A model generated the notes under the pieces. It was given only the letters and a program-made list of their open reading frames with translations, searched no databases and was not told where the DNA came from. Positions 36,882 through 44,848 of a stretch of DNA of 64,000 bases are shown in pieces. This DNA comes from Negativicoccus succinicivorans (GTDB lineage Bacteria; Bacillota; Negativicutes; Veillonellales; Negativicoccaceae), in contig NZ_JAHAJN010000006.1 of assembly GCF_018372215.1 (NCBI RefSeq), positions 25,846-89,845 of the forward strand, given 5' to 3'. Each line of letters starts with the position of its first letter. The stretch's first letter is position 1. The position numbers and the translations under genes were made by a program.

Positions 36882-37413
36882 TTTTTAACCTTCTCATACT
36901 TGTTTTGTAAACAGACAATAGTGCCCCTGTATCAGGGTTAATCACGGTTGTTGCGCGCTGTCCTAAAAATTTTTGAGATTTTCTTCCCTGTTTATCAATG
37001 GTCACATCATAAATATGCACCGGATTAATTATCGCATCTTTTGCGTCTGTATATAAAATCTTTCGTTCTATTGCCCTGTCAGTCGCATGTTTAGTTATGC
37101 TCTTTATTTCCACATGATTATCGGCAACAATCCCAATCAGTTTTTGATAGTCACCCGTAATAACTACATACTTATTATACCACTCCTCATAAGTCATATC
37201 CGGTATTTCTACCGTTTTCCCCGTCTCCGGATCTCGCGCCACTCTGCCGCCGTCATCGAGCAAGCCCTCAATGTACGGTACGGTCGTTGACCTGCAATGA
37301 CAATGAAATGGCGGCATCGTTATGCCCGGCTTTGCGTCTTGTTCTTTTACGCCTACAATGCTAAAAAGGCAAACAAAAAAGACGCGTTTCGCGTCTTGAT
37401 TGACAAATAACAT
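36844..37413 (-). pseudogene. Orphan MuF-type C-terminal toxin cassette (truncated phage minor-head protein with a BECR-like nuclease domain)
   Basis: The frame of 189 codons has no ribosome binding site at its nominal ATG, and its first codons run through a terminator hairpin, so it is probably silent as it stands. From about residue 20 it reads VKEQDAKPGITMPPFHCHCR then STTVPY, which matches the end of the phage Mu gpF/SPP1 gp7 minor-head domain (PPxHxxCR..T.P). Next is a linker (YNKYVVITGDYQK) and a domain with ITKHATDRAIERKI, DAIINPVHIYDV, QGRKSQKFLG and ATTVINPDTGALLSVYKTS. This is like the nuclease domains that follow MuF regions (phage-Barnase-EndoU-ColicinE5/D-RelE group). The N-terminal MuF part is missing. 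It is flanked by repeats and followed by a possible immunity gene. Confidence 0.6.
37336..37397. repeat. 62-bp direct repeat, copy 2
   Basis: Identical to 36097-36158. The two copies enclose 1.2 kb holding the toxin fragment, the 65-aa gene and the 130-aa gene. Recombination between them would delete this piece. Confidence 0.85.
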
Positions 37414-37416
37414 TGG

Positions 37417-37454
37417 GCAACAAAAAACCGCCTCAGCATTTCGCTTTAGCGGTT
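37417..37454 (-). repeat. Repeated module-boundary terminator, copy B
   Basis: Same hairpin as 36614-36655, placed at the stop codon of the 72-aa gene. With the adjacent 62-bp repeat it forms two terminators in a row ahead of the toxin fragment. Confidence 0.8.
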
Positions 37455-37671
37455 AGTTGGCGCGCCTTTCCAACTCAGCAATTATTTTACATATTTTTTC
37501 CGGTGTTAAACAAACCGATTCTCCCGTTATTTTGTTAATGTAAATCGCCGGAATATCCAGCTCTTCCACATAATCAAACACATAATATGGCCCAAACTCA
37601 CGAGCCGCTCTCAACTCCTGCCCGCAAGCTTCTTGTTTTGCAATAACCGTTGCCGCCCCCGCGCTAATCAT
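37453..37671 (-). CDS. Unknown small protein in the cassette region (72 aa)
   Basis: GAGGAG lies at a reasonable distance before the ATG. The sequence (MISAGAATVIAKQEACGQEL...) ends with a helix, LTPEKICKIIAELERRAN. No membrane segment, no recognised family. It is a single small gene ended by the repeated terminator, like the other modules here, and could be an orphan immunity or phage gene. Confidence 0.5.
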   Translation of the reverse strand: MISAGAATVIAKQEACGQELRAAREFGPYYVFDYVEELDIPAIYINKITGESVCLTPEKICKIIAELERRAN

Positions 37672-37707
37672 GCGAATCTACTCCTCTTTTTGCTACACAC
37701 TTATCGA

Positions 37708-37800
37708 TCAGCTCTGAAAACTCTTTATCATCTCTCCGTCGGCTTCAAAATCAATCCATTTTAGCGCCGTGTCGGGAATCGTTCGCCGGAATAACTTCAT
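37708..37800 (-). CDS. Very short frame with a strong ribosome binding site (30 aa)
   Basis: GGAAGGAGG sits six bases before ATG at 37800, directly behind terminator copy C, so translation is likely. The product, MKLFRRTIPDTALKWIDFEA and ten more residues, stops early. It looks like the N-terminus of a longer gene cut short, or a leader. No function recognised. Confidence 0.4.
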   Translation of the reverse strand: MKLFRRTIPDTALKWIDFEADGEMIKSFQS

Positions 37801-37817
37801 GCGCGCCCTCCTTCCGC

Positions 37818-37858
37818 GCAACAAAAACCACCTCGGCATTTCGCTTTTGCGGCTTTTA
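37818..37858 (-). repeat. Repeated module-boundary terminator, copy C (diverged)
   Basis: On the minus strand AAAAGCCGCAAAAGCG...GGTGGTTTTTGTTGCGCGG. A few bases differ from copies A and B. It follows the stop of the 80-aa gene and precedes the ribosome binding site of the 30-aa frame. Confidence 0.75.
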
Positions 37859-38098
37859 GTATATAATTTCCGGCATATCCGGATTCGGCGGCGTGTTATC
37901 AAGTGGAACGCCCGTCCTAATAGCATCTCGCAGTTTCTTCGTCGCTTCGCTCAAGTCTGTTAATTTCTCAGGGATCGGCTCTCCCAATATCACATAATCC
38001 AACGCCCCCGCACCAAACTTCTCAAGATAATCCTTTCGTGCTTGTATCATTTGCTCAATGCTTTCTTGCCACGCATTACTAACTACACGCACCACCAC
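37856..38098 (-). CDS. Unknown small protein in the cassette region (80 aa)
   Basis: It begins at one of three consecutive GTG codons, after GGGGTG. The sequence (MVVRVVSNAWQESIEQMIQA...) opens with an amphipathic helix, then VILGEPIPEKLTDLSEATKK. No membrane segment or known motif. The stop abuts the repeated terminator (copy C). Identity unknown; possibly an orphan immunity protein by context. Confidence 0.45.
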   Translation of the reverse strand: MVVRVVSNAWQESIEQMIQARKDYLEKFGAGALDYVILGEPIPEKLTDLSEATKKLRDAIRTGVPLDNTPPNPDMPEIIY

Positions 38099-38132
38099 GG
38101 TATCACCCCTTTATAAAAAAACCTTGAATCCT

Positions 38133-38315
38133 TTAATAATAAACGTCTAACGACAAATAACCCATCTCGTACACGTCTTTACCCTCTGCAACACATTTGT
38201 TTATCATTTCTATTACTTCATCATCTGGCATACCCCTTAGTAATGGAATGGTAGGGAATGTATCTTCAAAAGTCTCATCATATAATTTTATCGCCTCTTC
38301 AACTTCTTTCTTCAT
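38133..38315 (-). CDS. Unknown small acidic protein in the cassette region (60 aa)
   Basis: GGGGAGTGAGG precedes the ATG, so the start is well supported. The product (MKKEVEEAIKLYDETFEDTF...) is short and acidic with GMPDDEVIEMINKCVAEGK in the middle. Small acidic proteins behind or among toxin cassettes are often immunity proteins, but no toxin gene is directly upstream here. It is the first gene after the lpxA terminator in the direction of transcription. Confidence 0.5.
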   Translation of the reverse strand: MKKEVEEAIKLYDETFEDTFPTIPLLRGMPDDEVIEMINKCVAEGKDVYEMGYLSLDVYY

Positions 38316-38530
38316 TTACCTCACTCCCCTTACTACTTCCATTTTTAACCATCTTGACCTGTCCTACCGCGCAACTTTTCTTCTATTCCTCATGCTTCAT
38401 ATTCGGCACGGTTACGCTTTTTCCTTTTTGAGTACATGCCACACGCGCCCCGTCATGAGTAAATCCGCATTATTGTGTGGCAGCAGCGCAGGATCGCTCT
38501 CTATCCTTCGCCATGGTTTAGCTGACAAAT
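38316..38530 (-). other. Region between the lpxA terminator and the first cassette gene
   Basis: No gene with a ribosome binding site. A minus-strand frame reads through from the lpxA end and finishes NADLLMTGRVWHVLKKEKA at 38412; it may be a gene remnant but is too short to place. A promoter for the cassette genes must lie here; no clear one was found. Confidence 0.3.
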
Positions 38531-38562
38531 AAAAAACGCCCGCGGTCGCGGGCGTTACTTTT
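38531..38562 (-). terminator. Terminator after lpxA
   Basis: ACGCCCGCG/CGCGGGCGT hairpin followed by TTTTTT on the minus strand, right after the lpxA stop. It separates lpxC-fabZ-lpxA from everything downstream. Confidence 0.85.
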
Positions 38563-38563
38563 T

Positions 38564-39376
38564 CTATTCGCGGCGCACACGGCAAATACCGCGCTCGCAA
38601 TTACGCAGGAAGCGTAACATGTGTTCCACTTCTTCCGACGCATCCAATTCGTGTTCCATTTCAGAAATCGCTTCCGAAAGGCGCAGATTGGAACGGTATA
38701 AAAGTCGGTACGCGCGTTTCAAGTCGCGTTTGACGTCGGCGGAAATACCGCTGCGCGCCATGCCGACACTGTTCAGTCCGACAACGCGCGCCGGATTACC
38801 GTCCGCGATCACGAACGGCGGCACATCCTGAACTACTTTGGTCATAGCGCCGATCATGCAGTTACGACCGATTTTCACAAACTGATGAACACCGGCCATA
38901 CCGCCGATGACGGCACGGTCTTCAACGACTACATGGCCCGCCAGACCTGCGAAGCTGCTGATCACTACATGGTTACCCACATTGCAGTTATGCGCGACAT
39001 GCGTATACGCCTGCAAAAGGCAATGCGAACCGACGTGCGTTTCCTGTCCTTCACCGGTCGCGCGGCTGACGGTCACGAATTCGCGAATGTCCGTATAATC
39101 GCCGATGGAGGTCGTGCTGCGTTCCCCTTCGAATTTCAAATCCTGCGGATCGCTGCCGATCGAGGCGCCGGGGTAAATGTGGCAATATTTGCCGATCGTG
39201 GTGTACGGATGAATAACGACATGCGCATCAATACGCGTGCCTTCTCCGATTACCGTATCCGCGCCGATCACGGCGTACGGTCCGATTTCTACGTTACTGT
39301 GCAGAACCGCGCTCGGATCAACTACCGCCGTTTCGTGAATATTCGGTTCATGCTTTTCTACAAGTTGTAATCCCAT
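38564..39376 (-). CDS. lpxA: UDP-N-acetylglucosamine acyltransferase (270 aa)
   Basis: It performs the first acylation of lipid A synthesis. The start at 39376 (MGLQLVEKHEPN) follows GGGAGAG. A left-handed beta-helix of hexapeptide repeats (VVDPSAVLHSNVEIGPYAVI and onward) is followed by the catalytic His region GGMAGVHQFVKIGRNCMIGA, DGNPARVVGLNSVG and a helical C-terminus, all as in LpxA. It lies 171 bases behind fabZ, with no gene in that gap, and ends at a terminator rather than running into lpxI. Confidence 0.96.
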   Translation of the reverse strand: MGLQLVEKHEPNIHETAVVDPSAVLHSNVEIGPYAVIGADTVIGEGTRIDAHVVIHPYTTIGKYCHIYPGASIGSDPQDLKFEGERSTTSIGDYTDIREFVTVSRATGEGQETHVGSHCLLQAYTHVAHNCNVGNHVVISSFAGLAGHVVVEDRAVIGGMAGVHQFVKIGRNCMIGAMTKVVQDVPPFVIADGNPARVVGLNSVGMARSGISADVKRDLKRAYRLLYRSNLRLSEAISEMEHELDASEEVEHMLRFLRNCERGICRVRRE

Positions 39377-39546
39377 ACTATCTCTCCCGCTATTTGCTAT
39401 GTAAACTGTATGAATCAATTCAGTTTCATCGTTTATTTTATAATCCGTATTCCGGACAAATATATAACTGCCATTTTACGCTTTCTCGTGCCATTAGCGA
39501 TGTCTAGAATGGGAATTCAATAAATTGCTCACTTTTTTGACTCAAT

Positions 39547-40005
39547 TCATGCTTTTTGATCGGCTTGATTGTCTTTCTTGGGTGAAAGATAAAACATGAA
39601 TTCGCCTTGCACCGCCAGCTCGTCGCCCACATATCCGCGGCAGGCGATTTTTCCTACATTTCCTTTGATTTTCAATATTTCGATTTCGCTGCGAAACGTA
39701 TCTCCCGGCCGCACCGACAAACGAAAGCGAACTTTATCCATCCCGGTGAACATCGGCGTCATGCCGCGATGCTCTTCCGGATATAACAAAGCTACGCCGG
39801 CGACTTGCGCCATGGCTTCACATAAAAGCACGCCCGGCATAATCGGATTTCCGGGAAAATGTCCTTGAAAATACGGATCGTTCATGGTCACATTTTTGAT
39901 GCCGACGGCGCGTTTCATCGGTTCCAATTCTAACATACGATCCACCAGCAACATGGGGTAACGATGCGGCAAAATTTCCATAATTTCAGTAACTTCAAGT
40001 TTCAT
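39547..40005 (-). CDS. fabZ: 3-hydroxyacyl-ACP dehydratase (152 aa)
   Basis: It dehydrates 3-hydroxyacyl-ACP for fatty acid elongation and competes with LpxA/LpxD for the same acyl-ACP pool. Motifs: LPHRYPMLLVDR and GHFPGNPIMPGVLLCEAMAQ, with the catalytic His and Glu. The ATG overlaps the lpxC stop (ATGA) and follows GGAGGATCC. Confidence 0.96.
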   Translation of the reverse strand: MKLEVTEIMEILPHRYPMLLVDRMLELEPMKRAVGIKNVTMNDPYFQGHFPGNPIMPGVLLCEAMAQVAGVALLYPEEHRGMTPMFTGMDKVRFRLSVRPGDTFRSEIEILKIKGNVGKIACRGYVGDELAVQGEFMFYLSPKKDNQADQKA

Positions 40006-40850
40006 ACCGGATCCTCCTTTGCGACCGACTCGACCAAACGGCGAGCCAGCTCCGTATTCAGTTGATGACCGGACTTGCGCGCAATAATATGCGCTTTTAG
40101 CGGTCCCGCCAAGGCCAGATCACCGATCACATCGAGAATCTTATGGCGCACTACTTCGTCCGGGTACCGCAATTCGGAAAGCACTTCCGTCGGCGAATAC
40201 ACGACGGCGTTTTCCAGCGTCCCGCCGCGCCCCAGTCCCATCTTGCGCAGTTGCTCCAGCTCTTCCGTAAAACCGATCGTGCGCGCGCGCATAATGCTGT
40301 TACGGTAATTTTCCGTCGTGATTTCAATATCCATCGCCTGCAGCCGCAGTAACGGATGATCTTCTTTTTCGGCCAGGAAAGTAACGCGAAAACCGTCATA
40401 CGGCAACGCGACAATAAATCTGTCATTCGGCGTATCGTACACGCCGACACTTTTTGTCACGGGTAAGTAGCGGCGTTCCGCGTCCTGCGTCACAATACCC
40501 GCTTCATCCAACAGGCCCACGAATACCGCCGCGCTGCCGTCACCGACCGGCGGTTCTACCGAGTCCAGTTCCACGATGATATTATCGATCTCCAGCGCCC
40601 GAATCGCGCTCAGGACATGCTCGACGGTCGTCACCATGACCGCTCCGTTTTCAAGTGTCGTCGCCCGCATCGTATTCGTCACATAACGAATCTGCGCAGG
40701 GACCGTATCGTTTTCCGAGATGTCCGTGCGGCGAAACCGAATCCCGCTATCCACCGGCGCGGGGACAAACGAAAGCCGCACCGGTTGCCCGGAGTGTAAA
40801 CCGATCCCCGAGTAGGTCACTTTTTTGGCGATTGTTTGTTGTAAACTCAT
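40002..40850 (-). CDS. lpxC: UDP-3-O-acyl-N-acetylglucosamine deacetylase (282 aa)
   Basis: This zinc enzyme catalyses the committed step of lipid A synthesis. The start at 40850 (MSLQQTIAKKVTYSGIGLHS) has AAGGAG upstream. Zinc ligand H78 is in VEHVLSAI, and the second cluster is RHKILDVIGDLAL with His and Asp; a further HIIARKSGHQLN near the end gives the catalytic His. It heads the operon lpxC-fabZ-lpxA. Confidence 0.96.
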   Translation of the reverse strand: MSLQQTIAKKVTYSGIGLHSGQPVRLSFVPAPVDSGIRFRRTDISENDTVPAQIRYVTNTMRATTLENGAVMVTTVEHVLSAIRALEIDNIIVELDSVEPPVGDGSAAVFVGLLDEAGIVTQDAERRYLPVTKSVGVYDTPNDRFIVALPYDGFRVTFLAEKEDHPLLRLQAMDIEITTENYRNSIMRARTIGFTEELEQLRKMGLGRGGTLENAVVYSPTEVLSELRYPDEVVRHKILDVIGDLALAGPLKAHIIARKSGHQLNTELARRLVESVAKEDPV

Positions 40851-40902
40851 CCGGACTCCTTGCGTTGCAAATTTAATCATTGACAAATTAGTCTATTTAT
40901 TA

Positions 40903-40931
40903 AGTATAACGAAAAACAACTTTGGAAACAA
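40903..40931 (-). promoter_or_regulatory. Promoter of lpxC-fabZ-lpxA
   Basis: TTGTTT (40926-40931), 17 bases, TATACT (40903-40908) on the minus strand, 52 bases before the lpxC start. Confidence 0.65.
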
Positions 40932-40945
40932 GTTTCAGGGCAAAG

Positions 40946-40973
40946 AAAAAGTTCCGCCGAAGCGGAACTTTTT
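40946..40973 (-). terminator. Terminator of the aminotransferase gene
   Basis: AAAAAGTTCCGC, loop, GCGGAACTTTTT, overlapping the stop codon region of the gene at 40972. Confidence 0.85.
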
Positions 40974-42222
40974 ACGCGTGTTCGACTTGTTCCCAGGCCG
41001 CTTTGAGTTTGGTCGCAATGCCCGGCATCTTGGCTTTGGTGACCGCGCACACCGCCAAACGCACACCGGCCTTCAACGGCACGGGGAAAATATTATCCCG
41101 GTTCATCAGCGCGCAAACCGCTTTCGAATCACGGCTCGGCACGCTCAGGAAAAAGCCGGCGCGATACGGTAAAACCGGCAGTTCCACTTCGGCCGCTTCC
41201 TGCATGAAGAGCGCGGCGCGATCACGGATAAGCGCGAAATATTCCGCCTGTTCCGCTTGGAACTGTTGCAAAAGTTTCGCATCTTGACTGATCGTAACCA
41301 ATGTTTGCATGCCGGCCCGATTAATATTCGACCAGGTCGCCCGACCGGTATATTGGTTGATGTCTTTAAATTCCTGCGCGATTTGCGGCGAAGACGTGAT
41401 GCCGATCATCGCGCCGATACGTTGTCCGTACATGGTAAATCCTTTGGACATGCTGTAGCAAACGACCACGAGCAAATTCTCCGGCAAATTTTCGAAGTGA
41501 CGGAAAAAGCTCCGCGACGTTTCTTCATCGCCCGCGAAATCCAGGTACGACACATCGACGAGGAGGATCACATGTTTCTCCGGACGCGCCGCGACTTCTT
41601 TCAGCGTTCCCAACGCCTGCTTCCAGTCTTCGTCGGAAAGGCTGTAACCGGTCGGATTATGCGCCGGCGTGTTTAAAATCACGAGCACCTGATCCTGATG
41701 CTCCGCGATCGCTTCCACATGCTGCGCGAAATCGTCCTGGTTCCATTGCAGATCATCGGTAAACAGGCGGAAGGTGCGAAGTTTGCGACTGTTGTCATTG
41801 CAAAGCACGCTGTACGCGCCCCAGTACCAGTCGCTGGTCAACACTTCATCGCCCCATTCGGTGTAATTATGAATGGTGTTGTGAATGCCGCCGGTACCGC
41901 CGGCCGTGGCCACCGCCGCGATCTCCGCCGCGGGTCGGTACGTGCCGAAGCAACGGTTCTGCACTTCGGTAAGGAAGTCCGGCAGACCCGCGATCGGCGC
42001 GTATTGAATCACATCACGCATCGAAAGACCACGATAGACTTTCTCTACCGTCGGCAGGCATACCAGATTTTCGTTCTCATCCAAAATCGCGCCGATGGTC
42101 GCGTTGGTTACTTTTTCTTTACCGTATTTCTGCGCTGCTTTGACCGCCGCATCATTGGCGCCGAAAATCACATCATTCGCCTTTTTCCCATAGGCTTGCG
42201 GTGCTGCTACACTTATCGTCAT
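40972..42222 (-). CDS. Pyridoxal-phosphate aminotransferase, class I/II (416 aa)
   Basis: A fold type I aminotransferase. PLP-binding features are the NTPAHNPTGYSLS segment, DVSYLDFAG and the Schiff-base Lys in YSMSKGFTMYGQRIG; the C-terminal half has RAGFFLSVP with the substrate-binding Arg region. This pattern is close to aromatic or aspartate aminotransferases of the AspC/TyrB kind rather than Ala or His types, but the substrate cannot be fixed by eye. The start has GAAGG upstream and an extended -10 (TGCTATAAT). It is a single-gene unit. Confidence 0.87.
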   Translation of the reverse strand: MTISVAAPQAYGKKANDVIFGANDAAVKAAQKYGKEKVTNATIGAILDENENLVCLPTVEKVYRGLSMRDVIQYAPIAGLPDFLTEVQNRCFGTYRPAAEIAAVATAGGTGGIHNTIHNYTEWGDEVLTSDWYWGAYSVLCNDNSRKLRTFRLFTDDLQWNQDDFAQHVEAIAEHQDQVLVILNTPAHNPTGYSLSDEDWKQALGTLKEVAARPEKHVILLVDVSYLDFAGDEETSRSFFRHFENLPENLLVVVCYSMSKGFTMYGQRIGAMIGITSSPQIAQEFKDINQYTGRATWSNINRAGMQTLVTISQDAKLLQQFQAEQAEYFALIRDRAALFMQEAAEVELPVLPYRAGFFLSVPSRDSKAVCALMNRDNIFPVPLKAGVRLAVCAVTKAKMPGIATKLKAAWEQVEHA

Positions 42223-42254
42223 GACTATCCCTCACTTCCTTCAAATTGCCTATT

Positions 42255-42263
42255 ATTATAGCA
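42255..42263 (-). promoter_or_regulatory. Extended -10 promoter of the aminotransferase gene
   Basis: TGCTATAAT on the minus strand, 33 bases before the start codon; no good -35. Confidence 0.45.
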
Positions 42264-42342
42264 CACTTGTCCGCATGCGATGTATTTTGAGTGGAGTAAA
42301 ACGGGTCCTGCGCGCTTGCTTTCAGGCGATACATTTCGGCGC

Positions 42343-42379
42343 AAAAAAACAGCCGTCCTAGTAAGGCGGCTGTTTTTTT
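42343..42379 (-). terminator. Terminator of the pst-pho operon
   Basis: AAAAAAACAGCCG pairs with CGGCTGTTTTTTT at the phoR stop codon; T runs on both strands. Confidence 0.87.
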
Positions 42380-44162
42380 ATTTCGTTACGACGTGGGAAA
42401 CGGCGCCGTCGTTCGTCATATCGTCAGCGCGTTGCGTTTTTCCGGTTTCCGCCGCGTCAGGTTGCGTTTTCGGTAAGGTTACCGTAATCGCGGTGCCTTC
42501 CTTCGGCTGACTCGCCAAGGCCAATTCGCCATGGTGCAAGGTAACGATATGTTTAACAATCGCCAAGCCCAGGCCGGAACCGCCGGTCTCTTTCGAACGA
42601 CTTTGTTCCACGCGATAAAAACGTTCGAAAATATAATTCTGCTGTTCAATGGGGATGCCGAGGCCGGTATCTTTCACCGTCAACGTAACGTCGTCTTCAC
42701 CGTCCCGGATGGTCACATCCACGCTGCCGCCTTCGCGATTGTATTTGACCGCGTTATCCGCCAAATTCAAAACGAGTTCAAAAAGCAGACGAGCATCGCC
42801 GAAGACGTAACCCTGATCGCCGTGAACCCGCATCCGAATGTTCTTTTTCTCGGACTGCATTTCCAAAAGCTCGGTCACCTGCTCGGCAATGTAATGAAGC
42901 GACACATTTTGCCATTGATACGGTTCATTCGCCTCTTCAATACGCGACAGACGCATGATGTTTTGAATGAGTCCCAGCAGGCGATTCGATTCCTGAATCA
43001 TCCGCCGCGCGAAGTTCTTCACTTCGTCGGCATTATGATACATGCCGTTCAAAAGCAGTTCGGCGTAGCCGCGGATCGAAGTGAGCGGCGTATTCAATTC
43101 ATGCGAAACATTCGCCGAAAATTCGCGGCGGCGTTGTTCCGCCAAGGCGGTTTCCGTCACATCGCGAACGACCAGCAATACGGTAAAGTCATTATTACTG
43201 CTTTCCGTACGGCGGGCGCGCACGCGATAAACCCGCTCGCCCAAAGTAAGTTCGGTGGACGATTCACCGGTTTTCATGGCGTCCTGAATGCAGGTCAGCC
43301 ACGCTGAGCTCTGATCCAGCGCGGCCGCGCTTTGGCCGTGCACATCGCCGTTCAATTGGAAAATCTTGGCGGTGACATCATTGTAGTCCAAGATCGATTG
43401 ACCGCGATCCAGCAAAATGACGCCTTCCGTAAGCGTGTCCATCATGCGACGGGTACGGTTGCGTTCGTCATTAATTTCATCAATGTAATGCGAGATGTTT
43501 TCCTGCTGCGCACGTGTTCTCGCCAAGATGGGATCCAGTTCCGGCACGCCGAGCATGTAGGGCACCGGTTGGCCTGAGATCATCGCCTCTACCGCATCCC
43601 CCGCCTGGCGCAACGGCTTCAAAAGATGCCGCGTCAAGTAACCGGCCAGGAAGAAACAAGCGATCAGGATGACCGCCAGTACGCCCAAAACGCCCGGCAA
43701 CGCGCGTTGCATAATCTCGAATAAACTGCCGCGATCCACCGCCGTACGCAAGATCGAACCATCTTGCAAACGCAGCGCATAGTACGAAGTTTCCCGCGCC
43801 AACGTACCGGATTCCCGGCGGCTCGCGCCTTCGCCATGGGCCAAGGCGGCCTTGACTTCTTCGCGCTCCAGATGATTTTCCATTTGGTCCGCGTTGTAAG
43901 CCGATTCAAAACGAACTTTACCGGACGCATCAATCCAAGTCACGCGCGTCATGTCGTCGATACCGGCCACCGATGCCGCCAGCCAGTCGACCGGTACCGG
44001 TTGATTCCGCATGCCGTCCGCCAGTACGGTCGTCATCTGTTGGAGATGCGTTTCCGCTTCTTTACGGACGCCGGAATAGTAGAACCACATGCTTGCCAGT
44101 AAAGTCAACAGCACCGCTACGATACTGATGCTCACCAATGCGGAATAGATGCTTTTTTTCAT
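42378..44162 (-). CDS. phoR: Phosphate-regulon sensor histidine kinase (594 aa)
   Basis: Membrane helices at 8-29 and 155-177 flank a periplasmic sensor domain of about 120 residues. A HAMP-like linker and a PAS domain (about 240-345) follow. The HisKA box is FSANVSHELNTPLTS with the phospho-acceptor H354. The ATPase domain has NLADNAVKYN, DTGLGIP, FERFYR and GGSGLGLAIVK. The order matches PhoR of Firmicutes, including a large extracytoplasmic domain that E. coli PhoR lacks. Four-base overlap with phoB. Confidence 0.92.
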   Translation of the reverse strand: MKKSIYSALVSISIVAVLLTLLASMWFYYSGVRKEAETHLQQMTTVLADGMRNQPVPVDWLAASVAGIDDMTRVTWIDASGKVRFESAYNADQMENHLEREEVKAALAHGEGASRRESGTLARETSYYALRLQDGSILRTAVDRGSLFEIMQRALPGVLGVLAVILIACFFLAGYLTRHLLKPLRQAGDAVEAMISGQPVPYMLGVPELDPILARTRAQQENISHYIDEINDERNRTRRMMDTLTEGVILLDRGQSILDYNDVTAKIFQLNGDVHGQSAAALDQSSAWLTCIQDAMKTGESSTELTLGERVYRVRARRTESSNNDFTVLLVVRDVTETALAEQRRREFSANVSHELNTPLTSIRGYAELLLNGMYHNADEVKNFARRMIQESNRLLGLIQNIMRLSRIEEANEPYQWQNVSLHYIAEQVTELLEMQSEKKNIRMRVHGDQGYVFGDARLLFELVLNLADNAVKYNREGGSVDVTIRDGEDDVTLTVKDTGLGIPIEQQNYIFERFYRVEQSRSKETGGSGLGLAIVKHIVTLHHGELALASQPKEGTAITVTLPKTQPDAAETGKTQRADDMTNDGAVSHVVTK

Positions 44163-44842
44163 CGTTCTTCACCCAGTTTGTAGCCGACGCCGCGCACCGT
44201 TTGAATCATGCTTCCCGCATCGCCAAGTTTTTGGCGCAGACTCATAATGTGCATGTCGACCGTGCGGCTTTCAATGAAATGCGTAATCTCCCAAACGTGT
44301 TCCATGATCTGTTCGCGGGAAAGAACGATCTCTTTATTCAGCAGCAGATACGCGAGTAAGTCAAATTCTTTGGCCGTGAGCGTCACATCTTCGCCGTCCA
44401 CCTGCACGCGGTAGCGTTTACGATCCAAGCGAATCGGTCCGCATTCATACACATCTCCCGCGAATGCGCGGTAGCCCTGGCGTCGTAATACGGCGCGCAC
44501 GCGGGAAATCATTTCCATAATCCCGAACGGCTTGCGAATGTAATCGTCCGCGCCGATATCGAGACCGGTGATGACATCATATTCCGCGCTTTTGGCCGTC
44601 ACTAAAATCACCATGACGCCGTCGTAAGCCGCATGGCTCCGTAATTTGCGTAAAATGGTTAAGCCGTCATCACCGGGCAACATAATATCGAGCAATATCA
44701 GATCCGGTACTTTTTCTTCCAGCGCCGCAAACAATTCTTCGCCCGATTCGAATTTACCGACTTCGTACTGCTGACTCTCCAGCGCGTACACCATGAGGTC
44801 GCGAATATTTTCATCGTCTTCTACACAATAAATTAAGGCCAT
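44159..44842 (-). CDS. phoB: Phosphate-regulon response regulator, OmpR/PhoB family (227 aa)
   Basis: The receiver domain has DD at 9-10, the phosphorylation site D52 (LILLDIMLP) and the switch Lys in VTAKSAEY. The C-terminal winged helix has TAKEFDLLAYLL and RTVDMHIMSLRQKLGD. It should bind the Pho boxes ahead of pstS. It may equally be called PhoP, as in Bacillus. The start follows GGGAGTG, six bases behind phoU. Confidence 0.92.
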   Translation of the reverse strand: MALIYCVEDDENIRDLMVYALESQQYEVGKFESGEELFAALEEKVPDLILLDIMLPGDDGLTILRKLRSHAAYDGVMVILVTAKSAEYDVITGLDIGADDYIRKPFGIMEMISRVRAVLRRQGYRAFAGDVYECGPIRLDRKRYRVQVDGEDVTLTAKEFDLLAYLLLNKEIVLSREQIMEHVWEITHFIESRTVDMHIMSLRQKLGDAGSMIQTVRGVGYKLGEER

Positions 44843-44848
44843 AGATTT

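Noticed and set aside
36206..38315. A complete prophage in the LPS locus
   Set aside because: No integrase, terminase, portal or tail gene; only small fragments and single-gene modules.
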